From: Limnohabitans curvus
Lineage (GTDB): Bacteria > Pseudomonadota > Gammaproteobacteria > Burkholderiales > Burkholderiaceae_C
NCBI RefSeq assembly: GCF_003063475.1
Contig: NZ_NESP01000002.1
Location: 95,510-159,509 of the forward strand
Direction: 5' to 3'
DNA length: 64,000 nt
The stretch's first letter is position 1; each line of letters opens with the position of its first letter. The position numbers were made by a program, and so were the translations under genes. Shown piece after piece: positions 1 to 9,419 of this stretch. A model generated the notes under the pieces. The model ran no database searches. It worked only from the letters and a program-made list of their open reading frames with translations, and was not told the DNA's origin.

Positions 1-586
1 ACGTGAGGGGGGCTAGAAGTAGTGTGGCGCCCCACATGCTGCCATGTGCGTTTGCAAATGGGGCAACTGATTTCGCTGTTTTTGCGTAAGTTGTGGCAAT
101 CCCGTATGACATTGCTGCAGCCAATCCTGCGGCGATTGCAATAGTCCCGTTTTCTTGCAAGGTGAGCGCTTCAACACCCGCTAGTACGCCAACACCAATG
201 AGCCCTAAGGTCATTCCTAAGGTGGCTTTAATGGTAAGCGGCGATCTGAACCAGAGCGCACTGATGACTGCGGCCCAAATGGGGGCTGTTGCATTAAGGA
301 TGGATAGAAGCGACGCGCTAACTGTTTTAGCAGCGTAGGCGAAAAGAAGAAAGGGGATGGCTGAATTGAACAAGCCAAGGATCAAATAGTGTTTCCAGTG
401 CAAAGAAACAAATAAGTTTTGTTTGCTGTAAGTACTGATTGCGAATAGAAAAAGAGCGGCAAGGCCGACACGACAAAATATCAACAGAGTGGGGCCCAGA
501 ACAGGGGCGCCGATGCGCATGAATAAAAAAGATGCTCCCCAAATAGCGGACAAAAGCAACAAACGAAAAAGACTTGAAGAGTTCAT
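1..586 (-). CDS. EamA/DMT-family transporter (3' end outside window)
   Basis: Reading the minus strand from an ATG at 586 gives an open frame to the window edge. It begins MNSSSLFRLLLLSAIWGASF and continues with hydrophobic helices separated by short loops. The WGASF motif at the end of the first helix is typical of EamA-domain drug/metabolite transporters of the inner membrane. About 195 of the usual 290-300 residues are present. The frame is closed just upstream of 586 by a TGA, which fixes the start. It is the last visible gene of the aminobenzoate operon and could export or import an aromatic acid or amine, but the substrate is inference from position only. Confidence 0.82.
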   Translation of the reverse strand, partial: MNSSSLFRLLLLSAIWGASFLFMRIGAPVLGPTLLIFCRVGLAALFLFAISTYSKQNLFVSLHWKHYLILGLFNSAIPFLLFAYAAKTVSASLLSILNATAPIWAAVISALWFRSPLTIKATLGMTLGLIGVGVLAGVEALTLQENGTIAIAAGLAAAMSYGIATTYAKTAKSVAPFANAHGSMWGATLLLAPLT

Positions 587-658
587 TGACGAAGGTGCTC
601 ATGTAAGGTGCTAAAGGGGAGCATCAAGCTCCTATGGCGGGGAGTAGTGGAGACAACT

Positions 659-1054
659 TTACTCAGGCACGACGGCTGTGGCTTCAATTTCAATCTTGGC
701 CCGATCTTCAAGTAGGTCGGCGACTTGAACGAGAGTCATCACAGGGAAATGACGTCCAATGACGTCCTGATAAGCTTTTCCGAGCGCACGTGAGTGCTGG
801 AGATATTCGGCTTTATCTTTGACATACCAAGTCATTCGTACTAAGTGCTCTGGTCCTGCATTGGCGCAAGCTAGGGTCTGGACGATGTTTCGCAGGGCTT
901 GGCGACATTGCTCTACGAAATCGTCGGTTTCGAATTGGCAGTCACCATTCCATCCAATCATGCCCGCGACAAATATTTGTTGTCCTCGAGTCTGGATGCC
1001 GTTGACGTAACCTTTAGGAGGTAGCCATCCATCGGGTTGAAGTACGTTCCACAT
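659..1054 (-). CDS. RidA (YjgF/YER057c/UK114) family protein
   Basis: A 131-residue protein of the RidA fold, recognised from the length, the IFVAGMIGW segment, the central region with a conserved EHLVRMTWYVKD stretch, and the ending IEIEATAVVPE. Family members hydrolyse reactive enamines/imines or act as small ligand-binding trimers in the cytoplasm. The start has a good ribosome site (AAGGA) placed between the ligase stop at 1065 and this ATG. In this operon the 2-aminobenzoyl-CoA ring product would carry an enamine/imine, so a deaminase or imine-hydrolase role in the pathway is a reasonable inference. The exact subfamily cannot be settled by eye. Confidence 0.88.
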   Translation of the reverse strand: MWNVLQPDGWLPPKGYVNGIQTRGQQIFVAGMIGWNGDCQFETDDFVEQCRQALRNIVQTLACANAGPEHLVRMTWYVKDKAEYLQHSRALGKAYQDVIGRHFPVMTLVQVADLLEDRAKIEIEATAVVPE

Positions 1055-1064
1055 GTGTTATTCC

Positions 1065-2735
1065 TTAAGCAAGTTGTTGTAATTTGAAGCGCTGAACCTT
1101 ACCTGTTTCGGTACGGGGAAGCTGGTTAACGAAAATGATTTTCCGAGGGTATTTATATGGTGCAAAGTTATCTTTAACGAATTGCTGCAAAGCCATTTCC
1201 ATTTGTGTAGAGCCAACGTATCCCTCTTTTAGTACAACAAAGGCAGTGACAATTTGGCCGCGATCTTCGTCGGGCGTTCCAATTACGCCACACTCAGAGA
1301 TGGCAGGGTGCTCTAGGAGTGCATTCTCGACTTCAGGACTTGCAATGTTGTAGCCGGCGGAGACGATCATGTCGTCGTTGCGCGCTAGATAGCGAAAGTA
1401 GCCTTGTTCATCCATGATGAAGGTGTCACCTGGTAGATTCCAGCCATTTTTTACGTAGTCCTGTTGCCTGGTGTCATCGAGGTACCGACACCCCGTAGGT
1501 CCACGAACGGCTAACCGACCAGGGACACCAGGGGGTAGAGGATTCATTTGGTCATCAACAATTTGCGTTCGATAACCTGGGACTGTGTAGCCGAGACAAC
1601 CGGGCCTGACGTGTTTCCCTGCGGATGCGATGTAGATGTGAATCATTTCTGTGCCGCCAATACCGTCAGTGATTTCTTGGCCTGTACTTTTTTTCCACAG
1701 CTCTCTTGTTGCATCTGGTAGCGCCTCTCCGGCAGAGATTGGGTGGCGTAAGCAGCTCAAGTCAAACTGCGGAGCAATTTGTGCCATCTGGCGGTAGAAA
1801 GTAGGAGCTGTGTAGCACTGAGTTGCGCGGTATTGCGAGATCGTTTCTAGAAGTGACAGAGGTGTGTATTTTTCGATCAAAATAGAAGAGGCGCCATAGC
1901 GTAGGGGAAATGTTAAGAGTCCACCTAGACCGAACGTGAAAGCTAATGGAGGTGTGCCGCACACTATGTCTCGGGACGTCATTTCTAAGAAGTGACGTGG
2001 AAACAAATCGCACATTGCCAAGATGTCGCGATGGAAGTGCATCGTGCCTTTGGGAACTCCCGTGGTTCCGCTTGTAAAAGCGATCAAGCAAACATCATCT
2101 CGGCTGGTTGTGCATGCTTGGAAATCCGCATTGTGGCGAAACATTCTTTCTTCTAAACATGTATTTGAGGACGTACCACCAAAATGCAGAATTTTTTGCA
2201 ATGACGGAGTGTTGTGCGGGTGGAGAGGATCTAAGCAATGATCTAGCTCATCTGCCAATGAGGCGGCACAAAGTGCAGCAGTGATTTGTGCTTTGTCTAT
2301 GATTTTCTGCAGTTCTGCAGAACGTAACAAAGGCATCGTGGGAACCAAAACTAATCCAGCCTTAATGCCGGCGAGCCAACAAGCGGCAGTCATGGGAGAG
2401 TTTGCGCCACGCAGCAACAAGCGGTTGCCGCTTACTAAACCCATGTCGGAGACTAAGACATGGGCGATGCGATCTACTTGTTGTTGCAGTTGTTCGTAAG
2501 TCCACGTGAATGGCCCGAGGGGACTTTGTCCGTGAAGTGCAGGCAATTTTCCGTTCCCGGCAATAACATGACGATCAACTAGTTCGCTGGCGACATTGAG
2601 CTGTTCGGCGTATTGAATTTCTGGACGATCAAAGATAAAGAGAGGCCATTGTTCCTTGGGCGGGAGTCGATCGCGGGCAAATGTGTCGACATGCGAGGAG
2701 GGGAGAAGGTTGTTGATACACATGGTGTGGTTCAA
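1065..2735 (-). CDS. abmG: 2-aminobenzoate-CoA ligase (benzoate-CoA ligase family)
   Basis: An AMP-forming acyl-CoA synthetase of 556 residues. The P-loop-like motif [17 protein letters not shown] lies near residue 220, and the hinge and C-terminal lysine motif [13 protein letters not shown] is at the end. Such enzymes activate aromatic acids with ATP and CoA in the cytoplasm. The assignment to 2-aminobenzoate rather than benzoate rests on the neighbouring aminobenzoyl-CoA monooxygenase/reductase and beta-oxidation-like genes. The listed start is a TTG overlapping the upstream TGA (TTGA). An ATG four codons later at 2723 is an equally plausible start. The symbol follows the Azoarcus aminobenzoate cluster and is tentative. 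Confidence 0.82.
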   Translation of the reverse strand: MNHTMCINNLLPSSHVDTFARDRLPPKEQWPLFIFDRPEIQYAEQLNVASELVDRHVIAGNGKLPALHGQSPLGPFTWTYEQLQQQVDRIAHVLVSDMGLVSGNRLLLRGANSPMTAACWLAGIKAGLVLVPTMPLLRSAELQKIIDKAQITAALCAASLADELDHCLDPLHPHNTPSLQKILHFGGTSSNTCLEERMFRHNADFQACTTSRDDVCLIAFTSGTTGVPKGTMHFHRDILAMCDLFPRHFLEMTSRDIVCGTPPLAFTFGLGGLLTFPLRYGASSILIEKYTPLSLLETISQYRATQCYTAPTFYRQMAQIAPQFDLSCLRHPISAGEALPDATRELWKKSTGQEITDGIGGTEMIHIYIASAGKHVRPGCLGYTVPGYRTQIVDDQMNPLPPGVPGRLAVRGPTGCRYLDDTRQQDYVKNGWNLPGDTFIMDEQGYFRYLARNDDMIVSAGYNIASPEVENALLEHPAISECGVIGTPDEDRGQIVTAFVVLKEGYVGSTQMEMALQQFVKDNFAPYKYPRKIIFVNQLPRTETGKVQRFKLQQLA

Positions 2736-3928
2736 TCGCTTTCTTTGAGCAATTCGCGCGCGATGATTAGTTGTTGCACTTCGCTTGCACCTTCGTAGAT
2801 GCGCAGGGCACGAATTTCCCGATAGAGGGATTCAACGATGCAGCCTTTTTTCACCCCCATGCCCCCATGTAATTGGACGGCCATGTCAATGACGTGTTGA
2901 GCGTTTTCGGTGGCCGTGAATTTGGCCATGGCAGCTTCTTTAGTGATGCGCTGACCTTGATCGCGCATCCACGCTGCGCGATATGTCATGAGGCGAGCCG
3001 CGTCAATTTGCATGGCCATATCAGCAAGCTTGGCTTGGCTTAGTTGAAACGAGGCCAAGTTAGTTCCGAACATTTGTCGGGTTTTCGCCCATTGCAGTGA
3101 CTCATCAAGAGCCCGTTGAGCAAAGCCAAGCGCGGCGGCAGCAACGGAAGTGCGAAAGACATCCAAAGTCGCCATGGCAACCTTGAAGCCTTGGCCAGAT
3201 TCACCTAAGCGTTGCGAGATTGGGATGCAGACATTGTCTAACTTCAAATGAGCTAAAGGATGTGGGGCTATGACATCTATGCGTTCGGCGATAGAAAAGC
3301 CTGGCGTATGAGCATCAATAATGAATGCACTAATACCGCGAGAGCCCGGGGCCTCATTAGTGCGCGCAAACAGCACATAGAAATTGGCTATGCCGCCATT
3401 AGATATCCAAGTTTTTTCGCCATTGAGAACGTAGTGATCGGCTTGGATGTGTGCCTGACATTGCATGGCGGCTACGTCGGAACCTGCTAGAGGTTCGCTT
3501 AGGGCAAATGCAGCGATGGCGTTGCCATTCGTGACGCGAGGTAAGTAACGTTCTTTTTGTTCATCTGTGCCGAATAAGCTAATTGCGCCAGAGCCTAGAC
3601 CTTGCATGGCAAAAGCGAAGTCTGCCAATCCGTGGTGCCACGCAAGAACTTCGCGTGTCAAACAAACGCTGCGTGTATCTATTGAATTGGCAATGCCGCC
3701 ATATTGCGTACCTGCGACAGCATGACGTAGCCAACCATCTTGTCCAAGTACTTGGACCAGCTGCTTACAAGCGTTGTCAACTGTAGTATCTTCATGCGAC
3801 ACATTAAGCAAATGTTTATGTCCCCAGGCATGCAACTGCGAGTGCAATGTTCTATGTGTCTGATCAAAGAATGGCCACTGCAACGCTTGTTGCCATGAAG
3901 CGGAGGTTGTATGTGTTACAGCACTCAC
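2732..3928 (-). CDS. acyl-CoA dehydrogenase
   Basis: A 398-residue flavoprotein of the acyl-CoA dehydrogenase family. It has the characteristic [18 protein letters not shown] segment, the substrate/FAD region [19 protein letters not shown], the QLHGGMGV motif and a [17 protein letters not shown] ending that carries the catalytic glutamate region. The start is a GTG (3928) two bases after the upstream TGA, preceded by AGGGAG. It lies in a tight operon with a CoA ligase downstream and an enoyl-CoA hydratase upstream. It probably oxidises a ring-derived alicyclic or ring-opened CoA ester in 2-aminobenzoyl-CoA breakdown; the exact substrate is not visible. Confidence 0.9.
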   Translation of the reverse strand: MSAVTHTTSASWQQALQWPFFDQTHRTLHSQLHAWGHKHLLNVSHEDTTVDNACKQLVQVLGQDGWLRHAVAGTQYGGIANSIDTRSVCLTREVLAWHHGLADFAFAMQGLGSGAISLFGTDEQKERYLPRVTNGNAIAAFALSEPLAGSDVAAMQCQAHIQADHYVLNGEKTWISNGGIANFYVLFARTNEAPGSRGISAFIIDAHTPGFSIAERIDVIAPHPLAHLKLDNVCIPISQRLGESGQGFKVAMATLDVFRTSVAAAALGFAQRALDESLQWAKTRQMFGTNLASFQLSQAKLADMAMQIDAARLMTYRAAWMRDQGQRITKEAAMAKFTATENAQHVIDMAVQLHGGMGVKKGCIVESLYREIRALRIYEGASEVQQLIIARELLKESD

Positions 3929-3930
3929 AA

Positions 3931-4785
3931 TCAGTCTCCCTTGAAGAAGGGTGTGCTTTTGGCGACGAAGGCGTTGTACGCGCGGTGAAAATCATTGGTC
4001 ATCATGCAGATGGCCTGAGCCTGAGCTTCGGCCTCGATTGCCTCATCGATGCCCATATTCCACTCTTGCTTAAGCATTTTCTTTGTCATGCCGTTTGCAA
4101 AAGTGGGGCCACTGGCGAGCTCGACTGCGAATTGCTGTGCCTGTTCAAGCAAGACATCTGGTTCGCACAATCGATTAAAGAATCCCCATTGCTGTGCTTC
4201 ATCGCCTTTTAAGGCGCGACCAGTGAATAGGAGTTCACTGGCTCGCCCTTGCCCGATGGTTCGAGGCAGAAGGGTGCATGCCCCCATATCGCAGCCTGCG
4301 AGGCCGACGCGATTGAAGAGAAAGAATGTTTTGCTGCGTGCTGTGCCGAAGCGCAGATCAGAACCTAACGCAAGCATGGCGCCTGCGCCTGCACTGACGC
4401 CATCAACTGCTGCGATGATAGGTTGTGGACATGCGCGCATGGCTTTGATCACATCACCGGTCATGCGAGTGAACGCAAGTAGACCCGGCATATCGAACTT
4501 GGTGAGTGGGCCGATGATTTCATGTACATCACCGCCTGAACTGAAGTTCTCTCCAGCTCCGCTCAAGACGATCGCATCAACATCATCTGCGAGGCACATG
4601 GAGTTAAATAAGTCGCGAAGTTCTGCGTACGAGTCAAACGAGATGGGGTTCTTACGCTCTGGGCGATTCAGAGTGATGGTGGCGACACGCGCTAGCCAAG
4701 AAAAATCAAAGTGTTGTGCTTTGTAGTCAAAGAGGGAAAGTCGATGACGTGGCAAAGAGTGAGGTTGTCCAAGTAGGTGCTTCAT
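3931..4785 (-). CDS. enoyl-CoA hydratase/isomerase family protein
   Basis: A 284-residue crotonase-fold protein. The oxyanion-hole segments are visible as [16 protein letters not shown] and [18 protein letters not shown], followed by the [21 protein letters not shown] region expected to carry the acidic catalytic position. There is a roughly 30-residue N-terminal extension before the first beta strand. It sits two bases upstream of the acyl-CoA dehydrogenase gene, so the two are translated together. It likely hydrates or opens a CoA-bound intermediate of the 2-aminobenzoate pathway. Ring-cleaving hydrolases of this superfamily exist, so hydratase versus hydrolase activity is open. Confidence 0.88.
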   Translation of the reverse strand: MKHLLGQPHSLPRHRLSLFDYKAQHFDFSWLARVATITLNRPERKNPISFDSYAELRDLFNSMCLADDVDAIVLSGAGENFSSGGDVHEIIGPLTKFDMPGLLAFTRMTGDVIKAMRACPQPIIAAVDGVSAGAGAMLALGSDLRFGTARSKTFFLFNRVGLAGCDMGACTLLPRTIGQGRASELLFTGRALKGDEAQQWGFFNRLCEPDVLLEQAQQFAVELASGPTFANGMTKKMLKQEWNMGIDEAIEAEAQAQAICMMTNDFHRAYNAFVAKSTPFFKGD

Positions 4786-4812
4786 GAAGTGTCTTTGGTG
4801 AACGATGCGTGT

Positions 4813-5610
4813 TTAACCAGCAGACTCGCCGCCATCAACGGCAATGGCTTGTCCGTTAATGCTTCGAGATTCGGTTTGGCAAAGCCAGAGAACACATGAA
4901 GCCACTTCTTCAGGGCGAATCATGCGTTGTTGGGGATTGCGACGCGTGAGTAAGCTAAATGCTTGTTGAGCCGTCTTGTCCGTATTTCGAACGATGTCCT
5001 CAATGGCCTGTGCGGCGATCGCTGTTTCTGTATAGCCTGGACAAACAGCATTTACGGTGATGTGATTTTTTGCCAGTTCAAGTGCGAGAGATCGTGTCAA
5101 TCCAACGACGCCATGTTTTGCGGCTGTGTAGGCGCTGACGTGTGTGTAGCCTTGCAATCCAGAAGTGCTGGCGATATTGATGATCCGGGAGGGATTGAGA
5201 GCGGACCCGGTTGTTCGAAGAGATGGAATTGCAGCGTGTATGCAATTGAAAGTTCCCGTGAGATTCACGGCTAGCATTTGGTTCCATAAATCAGGACTGG
5301 TTTGGTCAATGGAGCTGCTTTTTGCTTGACCTGCGTTGTTAACAAGAACATGAATGGGGCCAATGGCTTGGATTGCTTCTGAAAATCCTCTTTTCACTTG
5401 TTGCAAATCGGCGATATCTACCGACTGAACAAACTTGCGACCATGTCCTGGTAGGTCGCTTGCCATTGCATGGAGTGCTTCTTTGTTTCTGCCCACTAAG
5501 GTCAAATTTGCATCAGCTGTTGCAAGTAGTTGCGCAATAGCGGCACCGATGCCGCGGGCAGCACCGGTGATGACGATGTGCTGATGGGATAAGTCAATAG
5601 ATATCGTCAT
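4813..5610 (-). CDS. SDR-family 3-hydroxyacyl-CoA dehydrogenase-like oxidoreductase
   Basis: A 265-residue classical short-chain dehydrogenase. The cofactor motif TGAARGIGAAIA is near residue 15, NNAG near 93, the catalytic YTAAKHGVVG (Tyr-x-x-x-Lys) near 163, and the C-terminal INGQAIAVDGGES is typical. It starts with an ATGA overlap of the upstream fused monooxygenase/reductase gene. In the pathway context it would oxidise the hydroxyacyl-CoA formed by the hydratase. A NAD-type cofactor is likely because residues after the glycine motif lack an obvious arginine for NADP, but this is weak evidence. Confidence 0.88.
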   Translation of the reverse strand: MTISIDLSHQHIVITGAARGIGAAIAQLLATADANLTLVGRNKEALHAMASDLPGHGRKFVQSVDIADLQQVKRGFSEAIQAIGPIHVLVNNAGQAKSSSIDQTSPDLWNQMLAVNLTGTFNCIHAAIPSLRTTGSALNPSRIINIASTSGLQGYTHVSAYTAAKHGVVGLTRSLALELAKNHITVNAVCPGYTETAIAAQAIEDIVRNTDKTAQQAFSLLTRRNPQQRMIRPEEVASCVLWLCQTESRSINGQAIAVDGGESAG

Positions 5611-7934
5611 TTCTTTTGAGCGTTAGATTGAGTTGCTGCACGTTCAAAGTTAGCTTCGAGTTGACGCTTCGCGGAGAGGTAGGGCTTATGCCAAGCTATG
5701 TTGGAGTAACCAACACGAGCGGCTTCAGATAGCGTCCATGCAGGATTGGCCAAATGCGGGCGCGCAATGGCGCAGAGATCGGCACGCCCTGCGGCGATGA
5801 TGCTGTTGACATGATCAGCTTCGCTGATGGCACCTACAGCGATGGTGGCGATGCCCGCTTCTTGGCGGATCTGATCTGCAAAGGGAGTTTGGAACATGCG
5901 ACCATAGATAGGCTTTTCTTGTACGCTCACTTGTCCAGATGAGCAGTCAATCATGTCTGCGCCTGCCGCTTTAAAAGCCTTAGCGATTTCGACGGCATCA
6001 GTAGGTGTGATACCTCCATCAACCCAATCGTGAGCGGAAATGCGAATGCTCATAGGAAGGTGCTTAGGCCAAACCGCGCGCATGGCCTTGAAAATCTCAA
6101 GAGGCCAACGCAAACGATTTTCTAGGCTACCTCCGTACTCATCGGTGCGTTTATTTGTGAGTGGGGAAATGAATGCAGAAAGAAGGTATCCGTGCGCACA
6201 ATGCAACTCAAGCCAGTCAAAACCTGCGTTAGCTGCTCGACATGTTGCTTGTACAAACTCATTTCTGATTTCTTCTAGACCTGCATGCGTGAGTGCGGCG
6301 GGTGCAGTGCCGTTGGGCATATAGGGCTCAGTAGAAGCAGAGCACAAAGGCCAGTTGTGGTCTTCGAGAGGATGGTTAGCGCCTTTGCCTTCCCAAGGGC
6401 GGTTGGTGCTGCCCTTGGGTCCTGCGTGCCCGAGTTGAATACCAATCTTGGCATCACTGTTTTGATGTATCCAAGATACGATGCGGGTAAAGGCCTGTTG
6501 TTGGACGCCATTCCAAAGGCCGGGGCAATAGGGTGTGATGCGACCTTCTGGACATGGGGCCGTCATCTCAACCATTACCAGACCCGCACCGCCTAGTGCA
6601 CGCGAGCCGAGGTGGACGAGGTGATAGTCACCAGCTATGCCATCAACCGCGGAATACTGCGCCATTGGAGAAACAACAACGCGATTCTTCAATGCTACGG
6701 AACGCACCTGGTATGGCGTGAACATTGGAGGGATTGGAACATCGGTTTGTACATTCGCTTTTTCTGCAAACCATTTCTCATAGTTCTCAAGCCATGTCTT
6801 GTCCCGTAGACGTAGATTTTCATGACTAATGCGTTGGCTTCGCGTGAGCATTGAGTACATGAATTGTTCGGGTTCGAATTGTTCGCAGTAACGAGCATCA
6901 CAAACTTCGAACCATTCCATGGCGTTCCATGCGGCATTTTGTAGGCGCAGAGTTTCAATTCGACGTGCCTCTTGATATGAGTTAAGCACGTTGGTAATTT
7001 GCGAGGCGTCGTGGCCGTACTGATCAAATTGGCGGGTTAGCTCTATGGCATCTTCGAAGGCAAGTTTGGTTCCCGAACCAATGGCAAAGTGGGCTGTATG
7101 AACGGCATCACCCATTAAGACAACGTGGCTACCGTTTTGGTTTTTCAACCACCACTGTTCGCAGACAACACGCTGGAAACTTAACCAAGCTGAGCCGCGA
7201 AGATGGCGAGCATTGGTCATCAAAGGGGCGCCTTGCAATGATTCTGCGAAGAGCTTTTCGCAGAATGCGATGGACTCCGTTGAGTCTGCCTTGTCTAAAC
7301 CGTGAGCGAGCCATACATGCTCGGGACACTCCACAATGAATGTGGTGGTGTCGCTGTCGAACTTGTAAATGTGCGCTTGAAACCAGCCGTGTTCAGTTTT
7401 CTGAAAATCGAAAGTGAATGCGTCAAAGAGGCGATTAGTGCCGAGCCAAATATATCGATTGGGGCGCGTGACGATGTCGGGCTTGAAGACATCGACGTGT
7501 AGATCACGGATTCTCGAATTGATGCCATCACTTGCAATGATTAGATCTGCGTCGGGGTAATCGTTATCCGAGTTGGCTTCGGTCTCGAAAACCAATTTAA
7601 CGCCCAGTTGTTCGCAACGTTTCTGCAAGATGTTGAGCAACTTCTTGCGACCAATGCCGACGAAGCCATGTCCGCTGGAGCGCAGGGTTTGGCCTTTGAA
7701 TCGTAGTTCGATGTCATCCCAATGATTGAACGCGTGCTGAATTTCAGTCGCAGTTGTTGTGTCCCAGACACGCATGTTTTCCATCGTCGCATCTGAGAAA
7801 ACGACGCCCCAGCCAAAGGTGTCGTACGGGTGATTTCGTTCGACAACGGTAATGTCGTGCTGCGGATGACGAAGCTTCATCAACAAACCGAAGTACAAAC
7901 CAGCAGGCCCGCCACCAAGACAGACAATATTCAT
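5607..7934 (-). CDS. 2-aminobenzoyl-CoA monooxygenase/reductase-type fused flavoenzyme
   Basis: A 775-residue natural fusion. Residues 1-380 form a PHBH-type FAD monooxygenase (GGGPAGLYFGLL at the N-terminus and VVLMGDAVHTAHFAIGSGTK around 280). From about residue 400 the protein is an old-yellow-enzyme barrel (FTPYQVRSVALKNRVVVSPM, ELHCAHGYLLSAFISP, IAVGAISEADHVNSII). This architecture is known for aminobenzoyl-CoA monooxygenase/reductase and the related salicylyl-CoA 5-hydroxylase/oxidoreductase. It hydroxylates and then reduces the CoA-bound ring. It is the first gene of the operon, with a GAGGT ribosome site before ATG 7934. Aminobenzoyl-CoA is favoured by the ligase and RidA neighbours; salicylyl-CoA is the alternative. 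Confidence 0.88.
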   Translation of the reverse strand: MNIVCLGGGPAGLYFGLLMKLRHPQHDITVVERNHPYDTFGWGVVFSDATMENMRVWDTTTATEIQHAFNHWDDIELRFKGQTLRSSGHGFVGIGRKKLLNILQKRCEQLGVKLVFETEANSDNDYPDADLIIASDGINSRIRDLHVDVFKPDIVTRPNRYIWLGTNRLFDAFTFDFQKTEHGWFQAHIYKFDSDTTTFIVECPEHVWLAHGLDKADSTESIAFCEKLFAESLQGAPLMTNARHLRGSAWLSFQRVVCEQWWLKNQNGSHVVLMGDAVHTAHFAIGSGTKLAFEDAIELTRQFDQYGHDASQITNVLNSYQEARRIETLRLQNAAWNAMEWFEVCDARYCEQFEPEQFMYSMLTRSQRISHENLRLRDKTWLENYEKWFAEKANVQTDVPIPPMFTPYQVRSVALKNRVVVSPMAQYSAVDGIAGDYHLVHLGSRALGGAGLVMVEMTAPCPEGRITPYCPGLWNGVQQQAFTRIVSWIHQNSDAKIGIQLGHAGPKGSTNRPWEGKGANHPLEDHNWPLCSASTEPYMPNGTAPAALTHAGLEEIRNEFVQATCRAANAGFDWLELHCAHGYLLSAFISPLTNKRTDEYGGSLENRLRWPLEIFKAMRAVWPKHLPMSIRISAHDWVDGGITPTDAVEIAKAFKAAGADMIDCSSGQVSVQEKPIYGRMFQTPFADQIRQEAGIATIAVGAISEADHVNSIIAAGRADLCAIARPHLANPAWTLSEAARVGYSNIAWHKPYLSAKRQLEANFERAATQSNAQKK

Positions 7935-8084
7935 AACATTTACCTCATAAGACTTTAGAAGTAAATTATTAAATACTACAAGCTATGGAGGGTTCATGGG
8001 AAACCCCCGAAATTTGATTGCCAAAAGATTACATATCGGCGCACGGTTGTTTCGTCACTCGTAAATACCTAGAAAGTCGTATCG

Positions 8085-8117
8085 ATAACGAATTGCGTAT
8101 TTAAAAGCATTCGTTAT
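8085..8117. promoter_or_regulatory. inverted repeat in the divergent operon/porin promoter region
   Basis: ATAACGAAT (8085-8093) and ATTCGTTAT (8109-8117) form a perfect 9-bp inverted repeat with 15 bases between the arms. It lies in the 282-bp gap between the aminobenzoate operon (left) and the porin gene (right). It may be an operator for a regulator of either unit. No regulator gene is adjacent within this window. Confidence 0.4.
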
Positions 8118-8216
8118 GCTCTCTTTGGCTGTCTTTTTTGAACTCGTATTTCTTAATGAACATGCTGAGTCGTAAGAGAAAGCATTTTTAATTCACTTTT
8201 TGAGGAGAAGCATGAC

Positions 8217-9377
8217 ATGAAGAGATTTTGTTCAGCCTTAGTGGCAACAGGGTTGGTGTTTCCGTTGGTTGCATATGCAAATGAAGCGGGGGCAGTGCAG
8301 AGTGAGAACAACATTAAGTTCTATGGGTTTGTTCGCTTTGATGGAACTCACGATTTAGGATCCAACAACACAGCGAATGGTGATTGGGCAAGTTTTTTGC
8401 AAAGTCAACCAATTGAAGGATCAATCGACTCGAAGAAACGTGGTGGTACCTACTTAACGGCGCGGACTTCAAGATTCGGGTTTGATGGCAAATTGGCAGG
8501 GGGTACTGTAGGCTTCAAATTAGAAGGTGATTTCAACGGTACGACAGCAGAGGGTGGCCAAACAGGGCGAGCGGCTAACAACGGGACAGGTTTGCGAATT
8601 CGTCACGCATACGTGGAGATTCATAATTGGTTGGTCGGACAAACATGGTCAAACTATGAAGACTTTGCTGGTTTGCCTGAGACGGTTCAGTTCAATCCCT
8701 CTTTAACTGCCGCGGCACCGAGGCAAGCACAGGTCAGATACACGTTCAATCTTCCAGCCTCGCAGTTGAGTTTTGCAGTCGAAAACGGGGGAAGTTATAC
8801 GAGCGGAGCTTCGGGTGCAGACTTTGATAAGGGGGTCGATGTCACTGCGCGCTGGAACAAGTCTGGTGATTGGGGGCATGTCTCTGCACGTATGGCCTCT
8901 GTCGGTTACAACACCACTGATAACAGTGGCGTGACACATAGTGCGCGTGGTTACCAGGCTGGGTTGAGCGGCTCCACGGTTGTTCCTACTGGCAAGTTTG
9001 TGTATGGGGCATTTACAGGTAATGGTGGGGGGCGTTACGCGTGGGGTTCTTTGTTCCAAGGGGCTGTGTTGACCAATAGCGGAATCAGTCTTTTCAAATC
9101 GCACGGATCCCACGTTGGGTACACGCATAACTGGTCAGGAACGCAACGCTCTAATTTGGCTTATTCGGTTGTGAACTTCGCCAATAACCCTAACGCTATT
9201 GGAAATGAGAGTAACAAGAAACTTTCACAAATGCATGTCAACTTAATTTCTAATGTGGCTAAAAATACAGAGCTTGGTGTTGAGTATGCTTACGGGAAAC
9301 GCACGTTGATGAATCCAACTGGTGACAACTACGGAGTAGAGAAGAGATTGAATGTTGCACTAACAACAATGTTCTGA
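8217..9377 (+). CDS. Gram-negative porin (trimeric beta-barrel)
   Basis: A 386-residue outer-membrane porin. A signal peptide (MKRFCSALVATGLVFPLVAYA) precedes the mature start NEAGAVQSENN. Alternating amphipathic strands follow, and the C-terminus VEKRLNVALTTMF ends in the phenylalanine that BamA recognises. GAGGAG precedes the ATG at 8217. It transports small hydrophilic solutes across the outer membrane. It is divergent from the aminobenzoate operon and could share its control region. Bases 8558-8590 are identical to spacer 13 of the type I-E CRISPR array at 35.9 kb, so the gene is a self-target. Confidence 0.92.
   Translation: MKRFCSALVATGLVFPLVAYANEAGAVQSENNIKFYGFVRFDGTHDLGSNNTANGDWASFLQSQPIEGSIDSKKRGGTYLTARTSRFGFDGKLAGGTVGFKLEGDFNGTTAEGGQTGRAANNGTGLRIRHAYVEIHNWLVGQTWSNYEDFAGLPETVQFNPSLTAAAPRQAQVRYTFNLPASQLSFAVENGGSYTSGASGADFDKGVDVTARWNKSGDWGHVSARMASVGYNTTDNSGVTHSARGYQAGLSGSTVVPTGKFVYGAFTGNGGGRYAWGSLFQGAVLTNSGISLFKSHGSHVGYTHNWSGTQRSNLAYSVVNFANNPNAIGNESNKKLSQMHVNLISNVAKNTELGVEYAYGKRTLMNPTGDNYGVEKRLNVALTTMF
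8558..8590 (-). other. self-protospacer of CRISPR spacer 13 (in porin gene)
   Basis: All 33 bases equal the spacer segment 35859-35891. The crRNA-like strand corresponds to the minus strand here. The three bases at the PAM side, counting the base that would become the last repeat base, read AAC. Confidence 0.93.
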
Positions 9378-9381
9378 AAGA

Positions 9382-9415
9382 ACAGGCCTTCGGTTCGAAG
9401 GAGTCGTGGGCCTGT
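9382..9415 (+). terminator. hairpin after porin gene
   Basis: ACAGGCC (9382-9388) pairs with GGCCTGT (9409-9415), with a second small CTTCG/CGAAG hairpin inside. It follows the porin stop codon directly. There is no long T-run, so efficiency is uncertain. Confidence 0.5.
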
Positions 9416-9419
9416 CGGT

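Noticed and set aside
327..602. 91-codon minus-strand frame starting MSTFVNELFKSF
   Set aside because: Out of frame with the EamA-type transporter, which reads hydrophobic helices from ATG 586.
4049..4726. 225-codon plus-strand frame
   Set aside because: Antisense to the enoyl-CoA hydratase gene, without a recognisable domain or ribosome site.
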